DNA of 41,720 nucleotides from positions 1-41,720 of the forward strand of contig NZ_BOSH01000025.1 in the NCBI RefSeq assembly GCF_018403245.1. The letters run 5' to 3'. This stretch comes from Paenibacillus sp. J2TS4. Its GTDB lineage: Bacteria > Bacillota > Bacilli > Paenibacillales > NBRC-103111. A program made the translations under genes and the position numbers. Below, piece by piece: positions 32,246 to 40,802 of the stretch (position 1 is its first letter; each line of letters begins with the position of its first letter). The notes below the pieces were generated by a model that saw only the letters and a program-made list of their open reading frames with translations, was not told the DNA's origin and ran no database searches.

Positions 32246-32803
32246 ATGAGCAGCCAATTTACGCTCCAAATTCCGACAGAACAGGCCAAGGAAATGCCTA
32301 TGGTCGATTTAGCCTTTCTAGTGTTGAAAACGGCCAATACGCCGTTTTATTACCGTGATTTAATGCAGGAGATTGCAAACATAAAAGGGTTTTCGCAAGA
32401 GGAAGTTATGCAGGTTATCGCTCAGCTATATACCGAGATCAATGTAGACGGCAGATTCGCATGCGTGGGCAACAATCTGTGGGGACTGAAGAGATGGTAT
32501 CCTGTCGATAATAAATCGGATGATGGTGTGGGAACGACCAAACGCCCGAGAATTATTAACGATGACGATGATGATCTGGACGAAGAGGATGTTTACCCAG
32601 AGGAAGAGGAAGAAACCTACAATGGCGAAGATGACTTCGACTCTTACGATGAAGATCGTGAAGATGTAGATTCCGAAGAGGAGGAGGACGAGGAATTCTA
32701 CGACGAAGAGGAAGAGGAGGATTCTGAGTTGGAGGAGGGCGAGGAAGAAGAGGAAGAAGAGGAGGAAGAAGATCTGTACTCCGAGGAGGATGAAGATAAA
32801 TAG
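32246..32803 (+). CDS. rpoE: RNA polymerase delta subunit
   Basis: 185 aa. Folded N-terminal HARE-HTH domain (about 15-90: MVDLAFLVLKTANTPFYYRD, GNNLWGLKRWYPVD) followed by an almost purely acidic Asp/Glu tail from about 105 to the end, including a run of nine Glu. Delta displaces nucleic acid from core RNA polymerase and sharpens promoter selectivity in Gram-positives. AAGGGAAG lies before the ATG. Position just before pyrG is conserved in Bacillus. Confidence 0.96.
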   Translation: MSSQFTLQIPTEQAKEMPMVDLAFLVLKTANTPFYYRDLMQEIANIKGFSQEEVMQVIAQLYTEINVDGRFACVGNNLWGLKRWYPVDNKSDDGVGTTKRPRIINDDDDDLDEEDVYPEEEEETYNGEDDFDSYDEDREDVDSEEEEDEEFYDEEEEEDSELEEGEEEEEEEEEEDLYSEEDEDK

Positions 32804-32929
32804 AGATTGCGCCCGCTTCCTGACGCTTCCCAAAATCCATGCTTCCGTTACTTGACAAGCCGTTGCAGGACAGAGTAAACTATAGCATGGGCTAGAAAAT
32901 TAACGTGATTTTTATACATTGTCTATTTT

Positions 32930-32969
32930 AAAGTGCCCCGTCTTGACGGGTGTCACTTTTTATTTTTTT
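32930..32969 (+). terminator. terminator after rpoE
   Basis: AAAGTG (32930-32935) + CCCGTC (32937-32942) pair with GACGGG (32945-32950) + CACTTT (32954-32959), followed by a long T-rich tract. Confidence 0.85.
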
Positions 32970-32970
32970 A

Positions 32971-33017
32971 AATTATAAGAATTTATAAAATCCAGTCTTA
33001 TAACCATTCTTATAATT
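32971..33017. promoter_or_regulatory. 12-bp perfect inverted repeat overlapping the probable pyrG -10
   Basis: AATTATAAGAAT (32971-32982) and ATTCTTATAATT (33006-33017) are perfect reverse complements; the 23-bp loop contains a third TCTTATAA. The right arm includes TATAAT (33011-33016), a consensus -10, though no good -35 stands at 17 bp. The arrangement suggests a regulator site or a promoter that needs help. Confidence 0.45.
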
Positions 33018-33111
33018 CACTGCGAAACATTATTCCGCCGTTAAAGGACGGCGAAAGCAGTTTAAGCTTGGCTGACTATATAGAGCGGTTTTCCTAACCG
33101 CGAACGACAGG

Positions 33112-33150
33112 ATCAAACTTCCCTTTTGACCCGAGAAGCTTGATTTTTTT
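33112..33150 (+). terminator. leader terminator (attenuator) of pyrG
   Basis: ATCAA-A-CTTC (33112-33121) pairs with GAAG-C-TTGAT (33135-33144), then seven T. It lies within the ~270-nt pyrG leader, 140 bp before the gene, so it acts on the pyrG transcript. The 5' arm and adjacent loop are C/U-rich (CTTCCCTTTT), as in B. subtilis pyrG, where extra G residues added at the 5' end under CTP shortage pair with such a stretch and prevent termination. A GGGC start site, expected for that mechanism, was not found. Confidence 0.6.
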
Positions 33151-33290
33151 CTATGGCATTTAAACATCCCCCACACCAGTGTCGCAACGCACGCCGGGAG
33201 AGGCGCGCGTTTATCAGGACTATCATCGTTGCACGCGTCGGCAGACGTGTCATTACACCATGTCAGGAGATCACGCAGGAGGTAAACATT

Positions 33291-34901
33291 GTGACCAAAT
33301 ACATTTTTGTAACTGGGGGTGTCGTTTCATCCCTTGGTAAAGGAATTACGGCTGCTTCTCTTGGGAGGCTGCTAAAGAACCGGGGGTTGAAGGTAACGAT
33401 CCAGAAATTCGATCCTTACATTAACGTCGACCCGGGAACGATGAGTCCTTATCAGCACGGAGAAGTTTACGTGACGGATGATGGTGCGGAGACCGACCTT
33501 GATCTTGGCCACTATGAGCGGTTTATCGACATCAATCTAACCAAGAACAGCAATGTCACGACCGGCAAAATTTATTCCTCCGTCATTTCCAAAGAGCGGA
33601 GAGGGGAATATTTAGGCGGGACGGTTCAAGTGATTCCCCATATTACTAACGAAATCAAAGACCGGGTATTCCGCGCCGGGAGAGAAGCGAAGTCCGATGT
33701 GGTCATTACCGAAATCGGAGGTACTGTCGGAGATATCGAAAGCTTGCCTTTCCTCGAAGCGATTCGTCAGATCAAAAGCGACACGGGACGGGATAATGTA
33801 ATGTACATACACGTTACGCTTATCCCCTACATTAAAGCCGCTGGCGAAGTGAAAACCAAACCGACACAGCACAGCGTTAAGGAATTAAGAAGCATTGGTA
33901 TTCAACCGCATATTATTGTCTGCCGTACCGAGCATCCTTTGGCAGAGGATCTAAAACGGAAAATCGCCTTGTTCTGCGATATTGATGCGAATGCGGTCGT
34001 GGAATGTCTGGATGCGGACACTCTTTATGAAATTCCGTTAATGATGAGAGACCAGGGACTGGACGAGATCGTGGTTAATCATCTGAAGCTTGAATGCTCG
34101 GAGCCGAATATGACGGAATGGGAAAGAATGGTCGAGAAGGTTAAAGGGCTCAAGCACAAGACTGAGATAGCTATCGTAGGTAAATACGTAGCGCTTCACG
34201 ACGCTTATTTAAGTATTGTGGAAGCTTTATCCCATGCCGGCTTTGACAGTAACACCGAAGTGGACATCCGCTGGGTGAATGCTGAGGAACTTACGGAAAG
34301 CAATGCGGAGGAGAAGCTGAAGGGAGTCCATGGCATTCTGGTTCCTGGAGGATTCGGCGATCGGGGTATCGAGGGTAAAGTCGCTGCCATCAAGTACGCC
34401 CGCGAGAATCGGATTCCGTTCTTCGGAATTTGTCTGGGGATGCAGGTGGCTGTTGTGGAATATGCACGCTCTATAGCGAAGCTGGAAGGAGCCAACAGCT
34501 CCGAGATCAACCCGACTACGGCGTATCCGGTTATCGATTTGCTTCCGGAGCAAAAAGATATCGAGGACTTGGGAGGCACGATGCGTCTAGGCCTATATCC
34601 GTGCAAGCTGGCTGCCGGCTCGTTGGCTTTGGAATGCTATAAGGAAGAGCTTGTTTATGAAAGACATCGTCACCGGTATGAGTTCAACAATGAATATCGG
34701 GATGTGATCGAAGCGGCCGGGCTCAAAATATCGGGAACCTCTCCAGACGGACGTTTGGTAGAAATTGTAGAGCTTCCTGAACATCCTTGGTTTCTGGCGG
34801 TTCAATTCCACCCGGAATTTACTTCTCGGCCTAACCGCTCCCAGCCTTTGTTCCGCGGATTTGTCAAAGCGGCCTTCCAGCACTCTCAAGAGGAAGTCTG
34901 A
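33291..34901 (+). CDS. pyrG: CTP synthase
   Basis: 536 aa. UTP + ATP + glutamine to CTP. N-terminal synthetase domain with KYIFVTGGVVSSLGKGI (P-loop-like, about 3-20), IQKFDPYINVDPGTM and ITEIGGTVGDIES. C-terminal class I glutamine amidotransferase with FFGICLGMQ (Cys381) and HPEF (His near 515). The frame is open back to 33153, but the GTG at 33291 has AGGAGG seven bases before it and gives the family N-terminus. Controlled by the leader attenuator; its own terminator doubles as the spo0F control region. Confidence 0.97.
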   Translation: MTKYIFVTGGVVSSLGKGITAASLGRLLKNRGLKVTIQKFDPYINVDPGTMSPYQHGEVYVTDDGAETDLDLGHYERFIDINLTKNSNVTTGKIYSSVISKERRGEYLGGTVQVIPHITNEIKDRVFRAGREAKSDVVITEIGGTVGDIESLPFLEAIRQIKSDTGRDNVMYIHVTLIPYIKAAGEVKTKPTQHSVKELRSIGIQPHIIVCRTEHPLAEDLKRKIALFCDIDANAVVECLDADTLYEIPLMMRDQGLDEIVVNHLKLECSEPNMTEWERMVEKVKGLKHKTEIAIVGKYVALHDAYLSIVEALSHAGFDSNTEVDIRWVNAEELTESNAEEKLKGVHGILVPGGFGDRGIEGKVAAIKYARENRIPFFGICLGMQVAVVEYARSIAKLEGANSSEINPTTAYPVIDLLPEQKDIEDLGGTMRLGLYPCKLAAGSLALECYKEELVYERHRHRYEFNNEYRDVIEAAGLKISGTSPDGRLVEIVELPEHPWFLAVQFHPEFTSRPNRSQPLFRGFVKAAFQHSQEEV

Positions 34902-34950
34902 TCAGCCTGGGCTGCGGCTTAATGAGCACAAAAAAATAATCTGGCTTACA

Positions 34951-34980
34951 GAAGGAAATGCTCCTCCGGTTGTCGAATGT
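34951..34980 (+). promoter_or_regulatory. sigma-H promoter with Spo0A box for spo0F
   Basis: GAAGGAAAT (34951-34959), 12 bases, GTCGAATGT (34972-34980) matches the sigma-H consensus RnAGGAwWW-N11/12-RnnGAATww except one base in the -10. TGTCGAA (34971-34977), a perfect 0A box, overlaps the -10. B. subtilis spo0F is likewise transcribed by sigma-H and controlled by Spo0A. Confidence 0.75.
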
Positions 34981-35024
34981 ATTACTTAATAGCGTGAACA
35001 ACGGCTTTCGGAGGAGGTTTTTTT
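34961..35024 (+). terminator. pyrG terminator whose 3' arm is the spo0F ribosome binding site
   Basis: CTCCTCCG (34961-34968) pairs with CGGAGGAG (35009-35016), with inner GTTGT/ACAAC (34969-34973 / 34998-35002), followed by seven T (35018-35024). The 3' arm contains GGAGGAGG (35010-35017), the Shine-Dalgarno of spo0F, and the T-tract is the spacer to its TTG start at 35026. Confidence 0.72.
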
Positions 35025-35025
35025 A

Positions 35026-35421
35026 TTGGACAAGAAAAAGTTGCTTATTGTTGATGACCAGAATGGTATACGGGTATTGCTCGTAGAAGTGTTCAACAGT
35101 GAAGGCTACCAGACTTTCCAAGCTTCGAACGGTAAGCTAGCACTAGAAATTGTGCGTAAGGAACCTCCTGATCTGGTTCTTTTGGATATGAAGATTCCTG
35201 GAATGGACGGCTTGGATATACTTAAGCATATCAAACAAATCGATTCCTCGATTAAAGTCATTATGATGACGGCATACGGAGAGCTCGATATGATTAAGGA
35301 AGCGACGGATTTAGGGGCGCTGATGCATTTTACGAAACCGTTCGATATCGACGAGCTCAGAGTTGCTGTCAACTCTCAAATGGGCTTATCCTCATCTCAT
35401 GATTACGCAGTCGGATCCTGA
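35026..35421 (+). CDS. spo0F: sporulation phosphorelay response regulator Spo0F
   Basis: 131 aa single-domain receiver without output domain. Residue numbers coincide with B. subtilis Spo0F: acidic pocket D10/D11, phosphorylated D54 (LLDMKIPG), T82 (MTAYGE) and K104 (TKPFD). It receives phosphate from sporulation kinases and passes it to Spo0B. TTG start at 35026 with GGAGGAGG eight bases before. Position between pyrG and fbaA is the conserved one. A terminator follows immediately, partly overlapping the stop codon. Confidence 0.96.
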   Translation: MDKKKLLIVDDQNGIRVLLVEVFNSEGYQTFQASNGKLALEIVRKEPPDLVLLDMKIPGMDGLDILKHIKQIDSSIKVIMMTAYGELDMIKEATDLGALMHFTKPFDIDELRVAVNSQMGLSSSHDYAVGS

Positions 35422-35437
35422 ATAAGGATCTTTTTTT
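35414..35437 (+). terminator. terminator of spo0F
   Basis: GATCCT (35414-35419) / AGGATC (35425-35430) stem followed by TTTTTTT; the stem includes the first base of the spo0F TGA stop. Confidence 0.8.
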
Positions 35438-35500
35438 CGTCGACATATCTTATCGACAGTCGCTCTGTCTGATAAATTCTATTTGCCTCTGATCTTCCAT

Positions 35501-35530
35501 TTACCATTCCCCGCTTTATTATGCTATAAT
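35501..35530 (+). promoter_or_regulatory. candidate sigma-A promoter of fbaA
   Basis: TTACCA (35501-35506), 18-base spacer, perfect -10 TATAAT (35525-35530). Confidence 0.55.
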
Positions 35531-35603
35531 ATCACAGTATAATTCGGTTGCGGACAAACCGGCTTAACTCTACTCTCTTCACGACAATAAGGAGGATTTT
35601 ACT

Positions 35604-36458
35604 ATGCCGTTGGTATCTATGAATGAATTTTTGCCTAAAGCAAAAGCGAACCGCTTTGCTGTAGGTCAGTTTAATATGAATAATCTGGAGTTTGCTCAAG
35701 CTATTATGCAGGCGGCAATGGAGTTGAATTCTCCGTTTATTTACGGTGTGAGCGAAGGCGCATTGAAGTATATGGGGATGGAATATACTGTGGCTATCGC
35801 CGAGGCTGCGGCGAAGAAATCTGGTCTGCCGATCGCCTTGCATCTGGATCACGGAAGCAGCTTCGAGGTAGCTATGCAATGTATCCGTGCCGGATTCAGT
35901 TCGGTTATGTTTGACGGGTCTCATTATCCATTTGAAGAAAATATTCGATTGACTAAAGAGGTAGTTAAGGCGGCTCATGCCATGGGAGTTTCCGTAGAAG
36001 GGGAGCTTGGAACAATTGGTGGAGTCGAGGATGACATCAGTGTTGATGAGGCGGATGCAAGCCTGGCCAAGCCGGAGGAAGCTATCCGTTTCTATGAAGA
36101 AACCGGAGTCGACTGTTTGGCTATTGCCGTAGGTACCGCTCATGGAATGTACTCGGGCGAACCGAATATCCGTTTTGATATTATCCGTGAAGTTACGAGC
36201 GCTATCCCGGTACCGGTTGTTCTGCATGGCGGCTCCGGAGTTCCGGATGATGCTATTCGCAAAGCAGTGGAGAACGGGGTTGGCAAAATCAACGTCAACA
36301 CGGAAAACCAGGTTGCTTGTACGAACGCCATTCGGGAAGTGCTCGGTAAAGATGCGAAGGTTTATGATCCGCGTAAATACTTGACTCCTGCACGAAATGC
36401 TATGGTGGAAGTTGTCAAGTCCAAAATTTTACTATTCGGAAGCGACAATCAAGCCTAA
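35604..36458 (+). CDS. fbaA: class II fructose-1,6-bisphosphate aldolase
   Basis: 284 aa zinc aldolase of glycolysis and gluconeogenesis. Zinc and catalytic motifs: ALHLDHGSS (Asp/His, about 81-89), EGELGTIGG (Glu), GTAHGMYSG and LHGGSGV (His), then INVNTENQ. AAGGAGG before the ATG. Gene order spo0F-fbaA-murA-rho is as in Bacillus. A hairpin with a weak T-tract follows. Confidence 0.96.
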   Translation: MPLVSMNEFLPKAKANRFAVGQFNMNNLEFAQAIMQAAMELNSPFIYGVSEGALKYMGMEYTVAIAEAAAKKSGLPIALHLDHGSSFEVAMQCIRAGFSSVMFDGSHYPFEENIRLTKEVVKAAHAMGVSVEGELGTIGGVEDDISVDEADASLAKPEEAIRFYEETGVDCLAIAVGTAHGMYSGEPNIRFDIIREVTSAIPVPVVLHGGSGVPDDAIRKAVENGVGKINVNTENQVACTNAIREVLGKDAKVYDPRKYLTPARNAMVEVVKSKILLFGSDNQA

Positions 36459-36476
36459 GGTGTGACGGCTATGTTA

Positions 36477-36519
36477 ATTAAGGGAACTGCGCAAATCATT
36501 TTTGTGCAATTCCCTTAAT
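36477..36519 (+). terminator. hairpin after fbaA
   Basis: ATTAAGGGAA (36477-36486) / TTCCCTTAAT (36510-36519) with inner GCGCAAA/TTTGTGC pairing. No strong T-run follows, so termination may be partial and murA may receive read-through. Confidence 0.55.
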
Positions 36520-36562
36520 GTCTTTGCTTTGCCGCGCATAGGGTAGGAGGAAAGCAATAGGA

Positions 36563-37816
36563 ATGAACAAATTGATGATTGCAGGCGGGCGGCCCCTGCG
36601 CGGGACGGTTTCGATTAGCGGGGCCAAGAACAGCGCGGTTGCTCTCATTCCGGCTGCTATTCTTGCAGAAACTACAGTAACACTGGATAACTTGCCAGCG
36701 TTAAGCGATGTGGCCATTTACATGGAATTGTTAACTGAACTGGGGGCCTCCATCGAATGGCGCGACGGCCAGATGATTATTAATCCCGAATCATTAAGAG
36801 CGGCTCCGCTTCCGAATGGGAATGTTAAGAAGCTCCGGGCTTCTTATTATTTAATGGGAGCGCTTCTGGGCCGATTTGGCGAAGCGGTTGTTGGGCTTCC
36901 CGGGGGCTGCAATTTTGAACCGCGGCCTATTGATCAGCACATTAAAGGATTTGAAGCCCTCGGCGCAGAAGTCTTCAATGAAGGCGGTGCCATTCATATT
37001 CGGGCCAAACAGCTTCGCGGGGCGAAGATTTATCTGGATGTCGTCAGCGTCGGCGCGACCATTAATATTATGCTGGCAGCCGCTCGGGCCAAAGGAGTGA
37101 CCATCATTGAGAATGCGGCTAAAGAGCCGGAAATCATTGATGTAGCTACCTTGTTAAGCTCGATGGGAGTACAGATCAAAGGCGTAGGCACCGAAACAAT
37201 CCGTATTGAAGGAGTCGACGCTCTTCATGGTTGCCGCCACTCTATTATTCCTGATCGAATTCAGGCAGGAACGTACATGATTGCAGCGGCGGCTACTCGC
37301 GGAGATGTAGTGGTAGACAACATCATTCCCAAGCATATGGAGGCTGTTATCGCCAAGCTGCAGGAAATGGGAGTAGGCATTGAAGAGATGGATGAATCGA
37401 TTCGCGTGATTGGCCGGCAGGAATATGCCCATGTTGACGTCAAGGCGCTCATCTACCCCGGATTTGCGACCGATATTCAGTCTCCCATGGCCAGCCTGCT
37501 CACCCAGGCTAACGGAACGAGTATTCTAACGGATTATGTCTACAGCAATCGGTTTAAGTATGTTCCAGAGCTTGCGCGCATGGGCGCCAAAATCAAGCTC
37601 GAAGGCCGATCGGCCATTATTGAAGGAGGCACTCCTTTATCGGGTGCCAAGGTGACCGCAACCGATTTGCGGGCTGGAGCCGCTCTTGTTATCGCGGGAC
37701 TAACCGCGCCATCCGGAATTACGGAAGTGAGTGGGCTTGAATATATAGATAGAGGCTACGATAATCTAGTAGAGAATCTATCCATGCTTGGTGCGGAAAT
37801 TTGGAGAGCGGAGTAG
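36563..37816 (+). CDS. murA: UDP-N-acetylglucosamine 1-carboxyvinyltransferase (MurA, MurZ-type)
   Basis: 417 aa. First committed step of peptidoglycan synthesis: transfer of enolpyruvate from PEP to UDP-GlcNAc. Two-domain EPT fold; K22-N23 in GAKNSAVAL, and active-site loop Cys116 in GLPGGCNF, the residue alkylated by fosfomycin. Location between fbaA and rho corresponds to the second Bacillus paralogue (murZ/murAB) rather than murAA. AGGAGG lies upstream of ATG. Confidence 0.95.
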   Translation: MNKLMIAGGRPLRGTVSISGAKNSAVALIPAAILAETTVTLDNLPALSDVAIYMELLTELGASIEWRDGQMIINPESLRAAPLPNGNVKKLRASYYLMGALLGRFGEAVVGLPGGCNFEPRPIDQHIKGFEALGAEVFNEGGAIHIRAKQLRGAKIYLDVVSVGATINIMLAAARAKGVTIIENAAKEPEIIDVATLLSSMGVQIKGVGTETIRIEGVDALHGCRHSIIPDRIQAGTYMIAAAATRGDVVVDNIIPKHMEAVIAKLQEMGVGIEEMDESIRVIGRQEYAHVDVKALIYPGFATDIQSPMASLLTQANGTSILTDYVYSNRFKYVPELARMGAKIKLEGRSAIIEGGTPLSGAKVTATDLRAGAALVIAGLTAPSGITEVSGLEYIDRGYDNLVENLSMLGAEIWRAE

Positions 37817-37923
37817 CCCTGGGTGCCCCATTTCTGCAAGAAATGAAATCATAGGACTCCGGATAGCAAAAACTGGGTATACTAATCTTGTTTTCAAAAT
37901 TTCATAGTGTGGTGGTTAATTCA

Positions 37924-39201
37924 ATGGATATGCAACTGGCGCAGCTTGAAGCGCTTAAGTTAACCGATTTGTATAAACTGGCAAAGACCCATCAAATAGC
38001 TTATTATGGCCAGATGAAAAAAAAGGAACTAATCTTTTCCATTCTTAGAGCACAGGCCGAGAAGGGCGGACTAATGTTCATGGAGGGCGTTCTCGAAATC
38101 CTCCAGGAAGGGTTCGGCTTTCTCAGGCCGATTAACTATTTACCCAGTTCCGAAGATATCTATATTTCGGCTTCCCAAATCCGCAAATTCGACTTGAGAT
38201 CGGGTGATGTCGTTTCCGGCAAATGCCGCCCTCCGAAAGAAAATGAAAGGTATTTTGGTCTTCTGCAGGTCGAGGCGGTCAATGGGGAGAAACCTGAGAC
38301 AGCAGCTGAAAGGCTGCATTTTCCGGCCCTTACTCCTCTATATCCGCAGCAGAAAGTCGTCCTGGAAACTTCTCCTTCCATCCTCTCTACCCGTATTATG
38401 GATTTATTGAGTCCCGTAGGATTAGGACAACGGGGATTGATCGTTGCTCCACCCAAAGCGGGGAAAACATTGTTGCTGAAAGAAATCGCCAACAGTATTT
38501 CCACCAATTATCCAGAAATTGAATTGTTCGTGCTGCTAATCGATGAAAGACCAGAGGAAGTTACCGATATGCAGCGGTCGGTTAAAGGGGAAGTGGTAGC
38601 CTCCACTTTTGATGAGCTGCCGGAGAATCATATCAAAGTGGCTGAGCTTGTTCTCGAACGGGCACAAAGATTAGTAGAGCACAAGAAAGATGTAGTCATT
38701 CTCTTAGACAGCATTACCCGTTTGGCTCGCGCATACAACCTGGTCATTCCTCCTTCGGGAAGAACGCTGTCCGGCGGAATTGATCCCGGGGCCTTCCACA
38801 GACCCAAGCGATTCTTTGGTGCTGCGCGGAATATTGAGGAGGGCGGAAGCCTGACCATTCTGGCGACGGCCTTAATCGAGACGGGCTCCCGTATGGATGA
38901 TGTCATCTACGAGGAGTTTAAAGGAACGGGAAATCTGGAGCTTCATCTGGATCGGAAGCTGGCGGAACGCAGAGTGTTCCCGGCTATAGATATTCGCAGA
39001 TCGGGCACGCGCCGGGAAGAAATGCTGATGAGCAAGGAAGAACTGGAAAAAATATGGGCGCTGCGTAAAAATATGCAGGAATCGCACGAGTTTGTCGAGG
39101 CCTTCCTGAAGAAGCTCAAGGATACTAAAACAAACAGCGAATTTTTAGAGACTCTGGATGCGCAATCTGCCGGCAAAAAAGTAAAGAATTCGGCTTCCTA
39201 A
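37924..39201 (+). CDS. rho: transcription termination factor Rho
   Basis: 425 aa. N-terminal Rho-N domain (LTDLYKLAKTHQIAYYGQMK), RNA-binding cold-shock-like fold with EGFGFLRP (about 58-65), and RecA-like ATPase with Walker A APPKAGKT, Walker B-like VVILLDSITR and the R-finger region LSGGIDPGAF. Hexameric RNA helicase. ATG at 37924 matches the family start M-D; the open frame to 37888 lacks support. The Shine-Dalgarno is weak (GTGGTGG). Confidence 0.96.
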   Translation: MDMQLAQLEALKLTDLYKLAKTHQIAYYGQMKKKELIFSILRAQAEKGGLMFMEGVLEILQEGFGFLRPINYLPSSEDIYISASQIRKFDLRSGDVVSGKCRPPKENERYFGLLQVEAVNGEKPETAAERLHFPALTPLYPQQKVVLETSPSILSTRIMDLLSPVGLGQRGLIVAPPKAGKTLLLKEIANSISTNYPEIELFVLLIDERPEEVTDMQRSVKGEVVASTFDELPENHIKVAELVLERAQRLVEHKKDVVILLDSITRLARAYNLVIPPSGRTLSGGIDPGAFHRPKRFFGAARNIEEGGSLTILATALIETGSRMDDVIYEEFKGTGNLELHLDRKLAERRVFPAIDIRRSGTRREEMLMSKEELEKIWALRKNMQESHEFVEAFLKKLKDTKTNSEFLETLDAQSAGKKVKNSAS

Positions 39202-39280
39202 AGGCTTCAACAGCAATCCAAGTACAGGTTTCTAATCCACTTTATAGCTTTAAAGGTAATGAAAGATTGAGGGGTACATC

Positions 39281-40552
39281 ATGAATTTGGTATACGCGGA
39301 TTCAGACGGAAAAGTATATGACCATCCCGAGTATGTTGCGCTTGGCCGCAGTGGGGATATGGTTGTTGAAATAATGGAAGATGAGCTGATTCCGCTCCCG
39401 GAAGGGGCGACGCTGGTCAGTCTGCCATCAACCCGGCCGGTGTATATGGACGCAGCAACCGGTGAAATGAAGGCGTTGGACGCATCCTTTCAAGCCGTAG
39501 GGGCGCTGCTGCCGCAAGGCTTCACCCGCCTTCTGCTTCCTGGTTATGTGAAGAATGATCGCTCCGCGGTGCTTCCATTATTCGGTTATACGGCCGTCGT
39601 ATGGAAAGATGACGGATTCTACGTTGCTGCTCGGCTTAGTGATGATCCGTATCGCTGGAATCCCGTGAATTGTGATCCCGAACTGCTGGAACGCGAAGTG
39701 GCACTTCGATTGGAACGCTATCCTGAAAACAGGCTGTATAAGCATTTGTCCAAATGTGCGCTGGAATACGAATGTCTAACAGCTTCCAATACGTTCTTGA
39801 ATCGTTGGGAGGGAGCAGTTCCGGTTTCTTATTCCTGCAATGCGGGCTGCTTCGGGTGCATATCGGAACAGCCGGAGGATAGCGGCTTCGTAGCCCCCCA
39901 GACGCGAATGAATTTTAAGCCGGCTCTGGAGGAGATTGTTCAAGTGATGCTGGAGCAGCTCACTTCACCCGACAGCATTATCAGCTTCGGACAAGGCTGT
40001 GAGGGAGAGCCGTCGACGCAGGCTGCATTGATTATACCGGCGATTCGCGAGGTTCGGCGGATTACGGACCAAGGTTACATCAACATTAACACCAATGCGG
40101 GATTAACCGATTTTATTCGAGGTATTGTGGATGCCGGATTGGATATGATGCGTGTAAGCACGATTAGCGCATTGGAGGAACACTACAACGCATACTATAA
40201 ACCGCGCGGCTATAAGCTTCAGAATGTGGAGAAATCATTGAAGTATGCATCGGATCAAGGAGTATTGACGTCCATTAACTATCTGGTCTTTCCAGGAGTG
40301 ACCGACCGGGAAGAGGAAATAGAGGCGATGCTCGGCTTTGCTCGGAGAACCGGACTGAAGCTAATTCAGCTGCGAAATCTGAATATCGATCCCGAAGCCT
40401 ATCTAAAGCTTATTCCCGCTCCGCAGGGAGACGTTCTGGGAATGAAGCAGATGATAGAAATCTTCAGGCAAGAATTGCCTGATGTCGCTATTGGATCTTA
40501 CTCCCATACACCTGGAGGATTACAATCCAAAATGGCTATGGAAAAAAGCTAA
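39281..40552 (+). CDS. uncharacterised radical SAM protein
   Basis: 423 aa. Cluster-binding motif C186-x3-C190-x2-C193 (YSCNAGCFGC) starts a radical SAM domain (about 180-410) with glycine-rich FGQGCEGEPS and later strands (YININTNAGL, DMMRVSTIS, SINYLVFPGVTDREEE). About 180 residues of novel N-terminal region precede it (start MNLVYADSDGKVYDHPEYVA). No SPASM-type cysteine cluster at the C-terminus. Substrate unknown. GAGGGG lies before the ATG. It is placed 79 bp after rho and before rpmE, so it may be read from the rho transcript. Confidence 0.85.
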   Translation: MNLVYADSDGKVYDHPEYVALGRSGDMVVEIMEDELIPLPEGATLVSLPSTRPVYMDAATGEMKALDASFQAVGALLPQGFTRLLLPGYVKNDRSAVLPLFGYTAVVWKDDGFYVAARLSDDPYRWNPVNCDPELLEREVALRLERYPENRLYKHLSKCALEYECLTASNTFLNRWEGAVPVSYSCNAGCFGCISEQPEDSGFVAPQTRMNFKPALEEIVQVMLEQLTSPDSIISFGQGCEGEPSTQAALIIPAIREVRRITDQGYININTNAGLTDFIRGIVDAGLDMMRVSTISALEEHYNAYYKPRGYKLQNVEKSLKYASDQGVLTSINYLVFPGVTDREEEIEAMLGFARRTGLKLIQLRNLNIDPEAYLKLIPAPQGDVLGMKQMIEIFRQELPDVAIGSYSHTPGGLQSKMAMEKS

Positions 40553-40708
40553 TCCACCGCGGGATCTTCAGGACGCTTTTGAGAGAGTGCAGCTCTTGAA
40601 ATGTAGGATAGGGTGCGCGATTAGCATGTGAATGACAGGCACGGAAAAGTCTTTTCAGGCTATCCCCGCTCTTTTATTGACGTTGAAAAGGTTGTTATAA
40701 TTAAACTC

Positions 40709-40737
40709 TTGCGGATTAAAAACGGTTCTGATATAAT
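40709..40737 (+). promoter_or_regulatory. sigma-A promoter of rpmE
   Basis: TTGCGG (40709-40714), 17-base spacer, perfect TATAAT (40732-40737); start near 40744. Confidence 0.7.
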
Positions 40738-40758
40738 CCGTTTATGTGTCCATTTACT

Positions 40759-40781
40759 CTGGATCTCCGAGCTTGATCCAG
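40759..40781 (+). promoter_or_regulatory. hairpin in the rpmE leader
   Basis: CTGGATC (40759-40765) / GATCCAG (40775-40781), perfect 7-bp stem ending shortly before the Shine-Dalgarno. Ribosomal protein L31 leaders in Firmicutes are often autoregulated by the protein; this small stem-loop is a candidate site, not a confirmed member of the described motif. Confidence 0.4.
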
Positions 40782-40802
40782 GGCGGAAAGAGGTGAAAGA
40801 TT

